Of a stretch of 64,000 nt of DNA, positions 56,861 through 64,000 are shown piece after piece. The notes under the pieces were generated by a model. That model saw nothing but the letters and a program-made list of their open reading frames with translations, was not told the origin of the DNA and ran no database searches. How positions within the stretch are numbered: the stretch's first letter is position 1; the number at the start of each line of letters is the position of its first letter. This DNA is from Streptomyces tropicalis (GTDB lineage Bacteria > Actinomycetota > Actinomycetes > Streptomycetales > Streptomycetaceae): NCBI RefSeq assembly GCF_029269835.1, contig NZ_JARJBB010000012.1, forward strand, positions 62,001 through 126,000, in the 5' to 3' direction. Made by a program: the position numbers and the translations under genes.

Positions 56861-58698
56861 CCGAGGATGATCTCGGGCCGGTACAGGTCGAGCCACAGCG
56901 CCAGGTCGAGGGTCTTCTCCAGGCCCCGGCGGGCCGCCTGCGTGACGACGGGGGTGTCGCGGTGCGCGAGCCGGCGCACGCGCTCCCGGTCCACGAGGTC
57001 GAAGACGGGGTGGCCGGGCCGGGCGAGCAGGTCCTTGGCGTGGTCCTGGAGGGCGACCGCGTACTTCGGGTCCTGGGTGGACGGGTAGGGGCTCTTGACC
57101 CGGTCGTAGACGGACTTCGGCAGCAGGTCCGCGGCCGCCTCCCGCAGCAGGCTCTTCTCCCGTCCGTCGAAGGACTTCAGGGCCCAGGGGGTGTTGTAGA
57201 CGTACTCGACGAGCCGGTGGTCGCAGAAGGGCACCCGGACCTCCAGGCCGACCGCCATGCTCATCCGGTCCTTGCGGTCCAGCAGGACGCGGACGAAGCG
57301 GGTCAGGTGCAGGTGGCAGATCCGCCGCATGCGGTACTCGAAGTCGCTCTCGCCGTCCAGGCGGGTGATACCGGCGACGGCCGTGCGGTATCCGTCGGCG
57401 ACGTAGGAGTCGAGGTCGAGGGCGCCGGCGAGGTCGGGGCGCAGGACGTCGGTGTCGTCGCCGAAGTCGCGGCCGAAGCGCACCAGCCAGGGGAAGGTGT
57501 CGGCGGCACGCGCCTCCTCGTCGAAGAACTGGAGGTAGCCGCCGAAGACCTCGTCGGCGGACTCGCCGGACAGCGCGACCGTGGAGCGCTCGCGGATGCT
57601 GCGGAAGAGCAGGTACAGCGAGGCGTCCATGTCGCCGAAGCCGGCCGGCACGTCACGGGCCCGGACCACCCTGGCCCGGATCTCCGGGTCGGCGAGGGAC
57701 TGGGAGTCGAGCACGATGTCCTGATGGTCGGTGGCCGCGGCGCGGGCCACGTCGTGCACGAACGGCGCGTCGGGCGTGCCCCGCAGTTCGTCGGCGACGA
57801 AGTGGTCGCTCTGGCCGACGAAGTCGACGGCGAAGCTGCGCACCTTCTCGCCCTGCTCGGCGAGTTGGCGGGCCGCGAGCGCGGTCATGGCGGAGGAGTC
57901 GAGGCCGCCGGAGAGCAGGGTGCAGCGCGGCACGTCGGCGACGAGCTGGCGGCGCACGATGTCGTCGAGCAGGGAGCGGACGGTGGCGACGGTGGTGTCG
58001 CGGTCGTCGGTGTGCGGGCGGGTCCGGAGCTGCCAGTAGGCGCGGGTGCGCAGGCCCGAGCGGTCCACGGTGACGACGGTGCCCGGCTCCACCTCGTGCA
58101 TGCCGTCCCACACCGCGTGACCGGGGGTCTTGACGAAGGTGAACAGCTCGCGGAGCCCGTCCAGGCACACCCGGCGGGCGGCCAGCGGGTTGGCGAGGAT
58201 CGCCTTGGGCTCGGAGCCGAAGAGGACGCCGTCCGGGGTGGGACGGTAGTAGAAGGGCTTGATCCCCATGCGGTCGCGGATCATGACGAGCTGGTCCGTG
58301 CGGCCGTCCCAGACGGCGAACGCGTACATGCCGTTGAGCCGCTCGGCGACGGCGTCGCCCCATTCGAGGTAGCCGTGCAGGACGACCTCGGTGTCGGAGT
58401 CGGTGGTGAAGCGGTGGCCGCGGGCGGCCAGGTCGCGACGGAGCTCCGTGAAGTTGTAGGTCTCCCCCGAGTACACGAGCGCGACCGTGCCCCGCGGGGT
58501 GTCGGCCGCCATCGGCTGGCGTCCGCCGGGCAGGTCGATGATGGCGAGGCGGCGGTGTCCGAGGGCCGCCGGGCCGTCGATCCAGGTGCCCCGGTCGTCC
58601 GGGCCGCGGCAGGCCATCGTCTCGGTCATCGCCTCCAGGGCGGCGGCCTCGCTCCGCAGGTCACGGTCGTAGGAGACCCAGCCGGTGATGCCGCACAT
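56857..58698 (-). CDS. asnB: Asparagine synthase (glutamine-hydrolysing), AsnB
   Basis: The enzyme converts aspartate, ATP and glutamine to asparagine. The 613-residue protein has the class II glutaminase domain (1 to about 190) with nucleophile Cys2 (MCGITGW) and RHRFTTDSDTEVVLHG, then the synthetase domain with the pyrophosphatase motif LLSGGLDSSAMTAL and ALSGESADEVFGGY. GGGAGGT lies 5 nt before the ATG. The stop codon lies in a hexanucleotide repeat. Amidotransferases of this type also serve in cell-wall or antibiotic pathways, but nothing nearby suggests that. Confidence 0.93.
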   Translation of the reverse strand: MCGITGWVSYDRDLRSEAAALEAMTETMACRGPDDRGTWIDGPAALGHRRLAIIDLPGGRQPMAADTPRGTVALVYSGETYNFTELRRDLAARGHRFTTDSDTEVVLHGYLEWGDAVAERLNGMYAFAVWDGRTDQLVMIRDRMGIKPFYYRPTPDGVLFGSEPKAILANPLAARRVCLDGLRELFTFVKTPGHAVWDGMHEVEPGTVVTVDRSGLRTRAYWQLRTRPHTDDRDTTVATVRSLLDDIVRRQLVADVPRCTLLSGGLDSSAMTALAARQLAEQGEKVRSFAVDFVGQSDHFVADELRGTPDAPFVHDVARAAATDHQDIVLDSQSLADPEIRARVVRARDVPAGFGDMDASLYLLFRSIRERSTVALSGESADEVFGGYLQFFDEEARAADTFPWLVRFGRDFGDDTDVLRPDLAGALDLDSYVADGYRTAVAGITRLDGESDFEYRMRRICHLHLTRFVRVLLDRKDRMSMAVGLEVRVPFCDHRLVEYVYNTPWALKSFDGREKSLLREAAADLLPKSVYDRVKSPYPSTQDPKYAVALQDHAKDLLARPGHPVFDLVDRERVRRLAHRDTPVVTQAARRGLEKTLDLALWLDLYRPEIILG

Positions 58699-59077
58699 GT
58701 GCTACCTCCCGCGGTCCGGTGGGCCGGTCCGGGCCGCTCACCTGCGCACGTGCGGGTGCGGCAGCCCGTTCCGGCGAACCAGTTGCATCGAGCATCTATG
58801 TCACGAGCGTGTGGCACCGGCGCCCGGCGGTCAACGCGGCCGCGACCGGGCCGGCGGGGCGAGGGCTGCGCTTTCGGCCGGACCGTGCGCCCAGAACGCC
58901 GCCGGATCGGCCCCGCCGGGCGGCCGAGCGCCGCGAACCGGCCAAGTGCAAAAATTCTCCCAACGTCCGCGGCGGTGCCGCCAGTCGGCTCCCCGCCCGC
59001 CGCGATGCAGGCCAGAGGACCTGGTTTCCCTTACCGCGGCCGCCCGCGCACGGCGAATCGGATTGCACCAAATGCCT
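58699..59077. other. Non-coding gap between divergent asnB and baeRF genes
   Basis: The first 100 nt carry the asnB ribosome site and a moderately AT-rich stretch (58785-58805) likely to be its promoter. The rest is GC-rich, with one AT-rich island (GTGCAAAAATTCTCCCAACG, 58947-58966). No gene or RNA was recognised. Confidence 0.5.
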
Positions 59078-59100
59078 GATAGGCCGATCGGTCCTATCGT
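59078..59100. promoter_or_regulatory. Palindrome over the -10 box of the baeRF gene
   Basis: GATAGG (59078-59083) and CCTATC (59093-59098) enclose CCGATCGGT, making a 21-bp near-palindrome. The plus-strand -10 TATCGT (59095-59100) overlaps its right arm and stands 6 nt before the ATG, so the transcript is probably leaderless and the palindrome is a likely operator. Confidence 0.55.
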
Positions 59101-59106
59101 GCTGTC

Positions 59107-60207
59107 ATGGAGCACGTTCTGAGTCCCGCCACCCTCGCCGAGCTGCGGCGCCCGCGCCCCTATCCCGCGGTGTCGGTCCTCACGCCGACGCACCGCCGCG
59201 AGCCCGACAACGCCCAGGATCCGGTCCGGCTGCGCAATGTCGTGGCCGAGGCCAAGAGACAGCTGGAGAGCGACCCGTCGGTCAGCCGCGAGCGGCGCGC
59301 CGACGTGGTCCGCCACCTCGACCAGGCGCTCGCCGAGGTCGACCTGACCTACGCCGAGGACGGCCTGGTGATCTTCGCGGCGCCGGGTGAGCACCAGGTG
59401 TGGTCGCTGGCCCGGTCCGTGCCGGAGCGCGTGGTGCTCTCCGACACCTTCCTGACCCGCAACCTGGTCTCCGCGCAGACCGCGGAGCGCCCGTTCTGGG
59501 TGCTGTCCGTCTCGGCCGACCGCGTCACGCTGTGGAACGGCGGCGTCGACCGGGTGACGGAGGACCGCACGGGCGGCTTCCCGATGACCAGGACACTCGT
59601 GGAGAACTTCGACGCCGAGCGCCGGGAACGCATCGGCGACCTGCCCAGCACGTTCCGCGACGACGGCACCCGCCGGTTCCTCCGGGAGGCCGCCGGCGCG
59701 CTGCGCGCGGTCCTGCGCGAGCACCCGCGCCCGTTGTACGTCACCGGCGAGCCGGCCGCGCTGGCCGTGCTGGACGAGGTCGGCGACGTCGCGCACGACG
59801 CGGTGCGCATCCCGCACGGCGGACTCGCGCACGGCAGCCCCGAGGCCGTGCTGCGCGCCCTGCGGCCGCTGCGGGACGAGCAGGCCCGCGACGGGGCGAC
59901 GGCGGTGGCCCGCGAGCTGGAGGCGGCCCGGGGGCGCCGGGCCTTCGCGGCCGGTGTCGACGAGGTCTGGCAGAACGCCCGCGAGGGCCGGATACGCCTG
60001 CTGGCGGTCGAGGAGAACTACCGCGTGCGGATGCGCGCCGACGCGGGCGACCATCTGGTCCCGGCCGACAGCGGGGACCTGCGGGCCCGCGACGACGTCG
60101 TGGACGAGATCGTCGAGCAGTGCCTGGAGACCGGCGCCGAGGTCCGCTTCGTACCGGACGGCGCCCTGGGCGAGGCCCGCGGCATCGCCGGCGTCCTGCG
60201 CTACTGA
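59107..60207 (+). CDS. baeRF-family protein (archaeo-eukaryotic release-factor fold)
   Basis: The 366-residue protein of the bacterial eRF1-like (baeRF/Vms1-related) group has an N-terminal domain (RRPRPYPAVSVLTPTHRREP, LIFAAPGEHQVWSLARSVPE), a central domain (LVENFDAERRERIGDLPSTF) and a C-terminal eL30/eRF1-3-like domain (EGRIRLLAVEENYRVRMRAD, VDEIVEQCLETGAEVRFVPD). A role in ribosome rescue or stress is suggested for the fold but unproven in bacteria. The start has no ribosome site but a -10 6 nt upstream. It faces away from asnB and is monocistronic. Confidence 0.75.
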   Translation: MEHVLSPATLAELRRPRPYPAVSVLTPTHRREPDNAQDPVRLRNVVAEAKRQLESDPSVSRERRADVVRHLDQALAEVDLTYAEDGLVIFAAPGEHQVWSLARSVPERVVLSDTFLTRNLVSAQTAERPFWVLSVSADRVTLWNGGVDRVTEDRTGGFPMTRTLVENFDAERRERIGDLPSTFRDDGTRRFLREAAGALRAVLREHPRPLYVTGEPAALAVLDEVGDVAHDAVRIPHGGLAHGSPEAVLRALRPLRDEQARDGATAVARELEAARGRRAFAAGVDEVWQNAREGRIRLLAVEENYRVRMRADAGDHLVPADSGDLRARDDVVDEIVEQCLETGAEVRFVPDGALGEARGIAGVLRY

Positions 60208-60285
60208 CACGGCACCGCGCACGCTCCCCTCCCCCGGCGGGGTCCTACGCTGCGCAGGACCGCCGGTGGCGAGGGGAGCGTACGC

Positions 60286-61311
60286 GTGGGTGAACTGCTG
60301 GGTGTGGCCGTGCTGGGTGCCGGGCACATGGGAGCCGATCACGTACGACGGCTGGACCGGGTGGTGAGCGGGGCCAGGGTCGCCGCGGTGGCCGACCCGG
60401 ACACGGCGCGCGCCGAGGAGACCGCCGCCGGGATCGAGGGGGTCTCGGTGCACGCGGACGCGACGGCCGCGCTCGACGCCCCCGGTGTGGACGCGGTGCT
60501 CGTCGCCTCGCCCGGGCCCGCGCACGAGGAGGCGCTGCTCGCGGCGTTCGCGCGCGGCCTGCCCGTGCTGTGCGAGAAGCCGATGGTGCCCGACCCGGCC
60601 GGGGCGCTGCGGGTCGTGGAGGCGGAGGCCCGGCTCGGGCGGAGGCTCGCGCAGATCGGCTTCATGCGCCGCTACGACGCCGGGTACCTGCGTCTGAAGG
60701 CGCTGCTGGACGGCGGCCGTCTGGGGCGGCCCCTGATGCTGCACTGCACGCACCGCAACGTCTCGTCCCCGGCGCACTTCACCAGCCACATGCTCGTCAA
60801 CAGCTCGGTGTCGCACGAGATCGACGCGGCCCGCTGGCTGCTCGGGCAGGAGCTGACCGCGGTGACCGTGCTGCGTCCGGCGCCCTCGGCCGGGGCACCC
60901 GAGGGCCTGGCGGACCCGCAGTTCGTGCTCCTCGAGACCGAGCGGGGTGCCCTGGTGGACGTGGAGGTCTTCGTCAACTGCGGCTTCGGCTACCAGGTGC
61001 GCTGCGAGGCCGTCTGCGAGGCGGGCAGCGCCCGGATCGGCGAGGAGGAGGCGATGTCCGTCACCACCCGGGACGGCGCCCGGCAGGAGGTGCCGCAGGA
61101 CTGTCTGGTCCGCTTCGCCGACGCCTACGACCGCGAGGTGCAGACCTGGGTGGACGCCACCCGCGGCGGTCGGGTCACGGGACCGAGCGCCTGGGACGGC
61201 TACGCGGCCTCGACGGTCGCCGAGGCCGGCGTGCGCGCGCTGGAGACCGGCCGCCGAACGTCGGTGGCCCTCGCCCCGCGCCCGGCGCTGTACGGCGGGG
61301 CGGGGCGCTGA
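60286..61311 (+). CDS. Gfo/Idh/MocA oxidoreductase (inositol 2-dehydrogenase-like)
   Basis: The 341-residue NAD(P)-dependent sugar/polyol dehydrogenase has the Rossmann motif VAVLGAGHMGADHVRRL, the conserved Lys of LCEKPM, and the catalytic block NSSVSHEIDAARWLLG (Asp and His as in inositol dehydrogenases); FMRRYDAGY also matches the IolG group. GGGGAG precedes the GTG start. No other inositol or sugar catabolism genes lie beside it, so the substrate is tentative. A terminator follows. Confidence 0.88.
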   Translation: MGELLGVAVLGAGHMGADHVRRLDRVVSGARVAAVADPDTARAEETAAGIEGVSVHADATAALDAPGVDAVLVASPGPAHEEALLAAFARGLPVLCEKPMVPDPAGALRVVEAEARLGRRLAQIGFMRRYDAGYLRLKALLDGGRLGRPLMLHCTHRNVSSPAHFTSHMLVNSSVSHEIDAARWLLGQELTAVTVLRPAPSAGAPEGLADPQFVLLETERGALVDVEVFVNCGFGYQVRCEAVCEAGSARIGEEEAMSVTTRDGARQEVPQDCLVRFADAYDREVQTWVDATRGGRVTGPSAWDGYAASTVAEAGVRALETGRRTSVALAPRPALYGGAGR

Positions 61312-61343
61312 CGGCTCCGCGCGGGCTCCGGAGTGCGCCGACG

Positions 61344-61377
61344 GGCGGAGGACCCGGTCTGCACCGGGCCCTCCGCC
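61344..61377. terminator. Bidirectional hairpin terminator
   Basis: A 15-bp stem with one A-C mismatch (GGCGGAGG...CCCGGT with loop CTGC), between the convergent dehydrogenase gene and ABC transporter operon. Confidence 0.75.
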
Positions 61378-61416
61378 GTGTGTGTGGCCCCGCGGCCGAC
61401 CGAGGGGGCCGGGCCC

Positions 61417-62199
61417 TCAGCGCTTGGTGGTGCTGCGGAACAGCGCACGCGACCAGACGTAGCCGACCAGGCCGATACCGGCGCACCAGGCGAGCGAGAT
61501 CCACCCGTTGTCGCCGATCTCCGAGCCGGAGAGCAGGCCGCGCAGTGTCTCGGTCATCGGTGTGAACGGCTGGTTCTCGGCGAACCAGCGCAGACCCGGC
61601 GACATCGAGCCGGCCGGCACGAACGCGGAGCCGAGGAACGGCAGGAACTGGACCAGCAGCGGCTTGTTGCTCGCGGACTCGACGGTCTTGGAGATCAGGC
61701 CGAGCGCCACCGACAGCCAGGTCACCGCGAACGCGACGGCCGTGAGGAGACCGGCGGCGGCGAGCCACTCCAGCGGGGTCGCCCCGGACCGGAAGCCGAG
61801 GGCGAGCGCGACGCCGACGACCGGGACCATGCACGCCATCGTCTGGACGACGCTGCCGAGGACATGCCCCGTCATGAACGACGAGCGGGTGATGTTCATG
61901 GTGCGGAAGCGGTTGACGATGCCCCCGGTCATGTCGGAGCAGACGGCGATGGAGGTCGACATGGAACCGGCGGCCACGCCCATGATGACGACGCCGGGCG
62001 TCAGGTACTCCAGGTAGGCGTCCCGGCCGCCGCCCATTCCGGCGCCGATCGCGTCTCCGAAGGCGTACACGAACAGCAGCAGCATGAGGATCGGCATCAG
62101 GGCGCTACCGAGCCCCACGGCCGGATAGCGGATCGCGTGTCTGAGGTTGCGCCGCAGCATCGTCGTCGCGTCCTGCACGGCGAAGGTGAGGGAGCTCAT
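61417..62199 (-). CDS. ABC-2 type permease, DrrB-like
   Basis: The 260-residue permease has six predicted helices. It contains the ABC-2 signature area (QFLPFLGSAFVPAGSMSPGL, RWFAENQPFTPMTETLRGLL) typical of DrrB/daunorubicin-type exporters. It forms an exporter with the ATPase encoded directly upstream; start and stop overlap as ATGA. The substrate is unknown: drug or lipid export are both common for this class. Confidence 0.9.
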   Translation of the reverse strand: MSSLTFAVQDATTMLRRNLRHAIRYPAVGLGSALMPILMLLLFVYAFGDAIGAGMGGGRDAYLEYLTPGVVIMGVAAGSMSTSIAVCSDMTGGIVNRFRTMNITRSSFMTGHVLGSVVQTMACMVPVVGVALALGFRSGATPLEWLAAAGLLTAVAFAVTWLSVALGLISKTVESASNKPLLVQFLPFLGSAFVPAGSMSPGLRWFAENQPFTPMTETLRGLLSGSEIGDNGWISLAWCAGIGLVGYVWSRALFRSTTKR

Positions 62200-63209
62200 C
62201 GCAGGGTCTCCTTGGTCCGGAGCGAGGTCCCGGCGCCGGTGGTGCCGTGGCCGGTCAGGGCGAGGAACACGTCGTCGAGGTCGGGGGTGTGCACGGAGAG
62301 GCCGGCGGCCCGGACGCCGGCCGCGTCGAGCCGGTCGAGCAGGGTGCGCAGCGCGTCGGGGCCGCCGTCGCCCGCCACGCGCAGGGCGAGGTTCTCGTCG
62401 TCCCGGGCCGCGTGCGGGAGGGCGGCGGCCGCGCACTCGTACGCGGCGGACCCGGTGAACCGCAGCCGTACGTGGCTGCCGGGGATCCGCGCCTTGAGCT
62501 CGTCGGCCGTGCCCTCGGCGACGATCCGGCCGCCGTCGAGCACGGCGATCCGGTCCGCCAGCTGGTCCGCCTCCTCCAGGTACTGGGTGGTGAGGAGGAC
62601 GGTGGTGCCGCCCGCGACCAGTGAGCGCACGGTGTCCCACATGGTGCGGCGGCTGCGGGGGTCGAGCCCGGTCGTCGGCTCGTCCAGGAAGATCACCTGA
62701 GGGTCGCCGACCAGCGTCATGGCGAGGTCGAGCCGGCGCCGCATGCCGCCGGAGAAGGTCGCGGCCCGTTCGTGCGCGACGTCCGCGATGTCGAAGCGTT
62801 GGAGCAACTCCCTTGCACGGGTGCGCCCTTCACGCTTGCCGAGGTGCAGCAGATCGGCCATGAGGAGCAGGTTCTCCTCGGCGGTGAGCAGGTCGTCGAG
62901 TGCGGCGAACTGCCCGGTGACGCCGATCGCGGCGCGCACCCCGTCCGGTGACGTGGCGACGTCGTGGCCCGCGACCCGGGCCTGCCCGCCGTCGGCGGCG
63001 ACGAGTGTGGACAGGATCTGCACGGTGGTGGTCTTGCCGGCGCCGTTGGGCCCGAGCAGCGCGTACACGGACCCGGCCGGGATGTGCAGGTCGAGGCCGT
63101 CCAGCACGGTCCTGTCGCCGTACGACTTGCGCAGACCGACGGCGGAGACGGCGACAAGCGGCTGCGGACCACCCGCCCGTCTGGGCGTGGGCATGACAGA
63201 CGAGGGCAT
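62196..63209 (-). CDS. ABC transporter ATP-binding protein, DrrA-like
   Basis: The 337-residue ATPase has Walker A GPNGAGKTT, Q-loop VTGQFAALDDLLTAEENLLL, signature FSGGMRRRLDLAM, Walker B VIFLDEPTTGLDP, and a C-terminal DrrA-type extension (LRFTGSAAYECAAAALPHAA). GGGAGG precedes the ATG. It is followed by its permease and preceded, 60 nt upstream, by a DUF4097 gene on the same strand, so the three are probably one operon. Confidence 0.92.
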   Translation of the reverse strand: MPSSVMPTPRRAGGPQPLVAVSAVGLRKSYGDRTVLDGLDLHIPAGSVYALLGPNGAGKTTTVQILSTLVAADGGQARVAGHDVATSPDGVRAAIGVTGQFAALDDLLTAEENLLLMADLLHLGKREGRTRARELLQRFDIADVAHERAATFSGGMRRRLDLAMTLVGDPQVIFLDEPTTGLDPRSRRTMWDTVRSLVAGGTTVLLTTQYLEEADQLADRIAVLDGGRIVAEGTADELKARIPGSHVRLRFTGSAAYECAAAALPHAARDDENLALRVAGDGGPDALRTLLDRLDAAGVRAAGLSVHTPDLDDVFLALTGHGTTGAGTSLRTKETLR

Positions 63210-63269
63210 GGAGTCCTCCCGTTCGAGGGCTGGGGCGACGGGGAAGCGGGCGAGCAGGCGGTGCCGGTG

Positions 63270-64000
63270 TCAGGTCCGGGCGCGGCGTACGTCGATGTTG
63301 CCGTAGCGGGTCCGGGCGCGGACCTGGACGGTGTCCTCGGACCTCTCCGGGGCCTCGGAGGCGGCGAGCGTGTTGCGCACCTGCCCGTGGCCGGAGCTGA
63401 CGTCGAGCCAGGCGGCGGTGCCCTCACGGACGCCGACCTCGATGGCGCCGTAGGAGGTCTCCAACTGGACCGTTCCCGAGGCGACTTCGGCGACGCGCAG
63501 GGCTCCGTGGGCGGTGGTGGCGGTGACCGAGCCCTCGGCGCGCACGATGTCGATGTCGCCGTTGGCGCCGCTCACCCGCAGATCGCCGATGGCGGCGCCG
63601 ACGGTCGTGCCGCCGTGCGAGTTCTTCAGGACGGCGGGGCCGTCGACGGTGCCGACGCGCAGGCTGCCGGAACTGGTGGTGATCTCCGCCGCACCCTCGA
63701 CCCGGTCGACGGTGATCGAGCCGTGCGAGGCGTTCAGCCGGAGCGGTCCGGTCGCGTCGAGGCGGACGTCACCGGAGGAGGTCTTCACGTGGACCTCGCC
63801 GAGTCGGCCCTCGCCGATCACCTGGGTCCAGGAGCCGAGCACGTCGACGTGCGAGCCCGTGGGCAGGCCGACCGTCACGTCGACGGAGCCGGTGGGCCCG
63901 ACGAGGGCGCGCTTGGGCGTCCTGACGGTCAGGACGCCGCCCGCGCACGCGACCTCGGTCTGCTCGGCGGCCCGTACGTCCTTGTCCCGCTTCGCGTCGC
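63270..64000 (-). CDS. DUF4097-family beta-strand repeat protein (N-terminus outside window)
   Basis: About 243 C-terminal residues are visible, open to the right edge. Repeated beta-strand units of about 20 residues are evident, such as GEVHVKTSSGDVRLDATGPL, LNASHGSITVDRVEG, ITTSSGSLRVGTVDG and VTATTAHGALRVAEV, typical of the DUF4097 adhesin-like right-handed beta-helix. The protein is probably cytoplasmic or surface-attached; function unknown. It is regularly found in front of DrrAB-like ABC genes in Streptomyces. The start codon was not seen. Confidence 0.85.
   Translation of the reverse strand, partial: DAKRDKDVRAAEQTEVACAGGVLTVRTPKRALVGPTGSVDVTVGLPTGSHVDVLGSWTQVIGEGRLGEVHVKTSSGDVRLDATGPLRLNASHGSITVDRVEGAAEITTSSGSLRVGTVDGPAVLKNSHGGTTVGAAIGDLRVSGANGDIDIVRAEGSVTATTAHGALRVAEVASGTVQLETSYGAIEVGVREGTAAWLDVSSGHGQVRNTLAASEAPERSEDTVQVRARTRYGNIDVRRART

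Noticed and set aside
56670..56870. Plus-strand frame encoding a Leu-Ser repeat protein
   Set aside because: It is simply the translation of the CCTCAG hexamer array; other frames give Pro-Gln or Leu-Arg repeats. No start signal or family similarity.
1..64000. rRNA, tRNA, riboswitch or intact insertion sequence
   Set aside because: None was recognised on reading both strands. In particular, no B12-riboswitch-like sequence was seen near litR.

Overview
The window is very GC-rich DNA from a Streptomyces chromosome, or a very close relative. The evidence is the codon usage, the many GTG starts, and marker genes that are typical of the genus: a MelC1/MelC2 tyrosinase pair, a clpP3-clpP4-popR-like cluster, a streptophobe membrane protein, DUF5133 and DUF6777 proteins, an SPW-repeat protein and a long chaplin with a sortase signal. 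No rRNA, tRNA, CRISPR array, prophage or intact insertion sequence was seen. Several genes are visibly decayed (a monooxygenase, an ECF sigma factor, a ROK protein and possibly a GlsB gene), which suits a chromosome arm that collects deletions.

Layout. 1-1.4 kb: an MFS exporter cut by the window edge, its double operator, and a truncated monooxygenase. 1.7-2.9 kb: the melanin operon. 2.9-7.7 kb: RNase HI, two VOC proteins, an alcohol dehydrogenase and an epoxide hydrolase. 7.8-9.7 kb: clpP3-clpP4 facing popR. 10.2-12 kb: DUF5133, a SigB/F-type sigma factor and an RsbW-like ATPase. 12.2-19.4 kb: DUF6777, streptophobe and Nudix genes, then a Ser/Thr kinase / SH3-like / FHA-ABC transporter operon like mycobacterial PknF-Rv1747. 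19.5-30 kb: mixed metabolism (two aldo/keto reductases, LysR, DinB, adenosine deaminase, VOC, BlaI-M56, YciI with a broken ECF sigma factor, an acyl-CoA dehydrogenase). 30-33 kb: an MMPL exporter with its MarR regulator.

33.2-47.6 kb is the most coherent part and looks like a light / photo-oxidative stress island. An SDR-DUF2867 protein, a class I photolyase and an iron-sulfur photolyase/cryptochrome run rightwards. A FAD oxidoreductase and a LitR/CarH-type cobalamin photoreceptor run leftwards. Divergent from LitR is a SigK/LitS-like ECF sigma factor with an RskA-like anti-sigma factor. Facing these is a five-gene lipid operon (FAD oxidase, DUF1365, two different cyclopropane-fatty-acid-synthase paralogues, DUF1295) in which every junction is a 4-nt overlap. 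The sigma gene and the lipid operon share an almost identical promoter (CCAATCCG, 15 nt, CGGATTAC), which implies that the sigma factor drives both. The inferred circuit is light -> LitR release -> sigma factor -> DNA repair plus membrane-lipid modification.

47.9-64 kb: an SPW protein, a damaged ROK gene, a secreted hydrolase, two acetyltransferases, a chaplin with a BldN-type promoter, a secreted peptidase-like hydrolase, AsnB whose stop codon lies in a hexanucleotide repeat, a baeRF-family protein, a Gfo/Idh/MocA dehydrogenase, and a DrrAB-like ABC exporter preceded by a DUF4097 gene cut by the right edge. All functions are read from sequence motifs and family memory; no database search was run.
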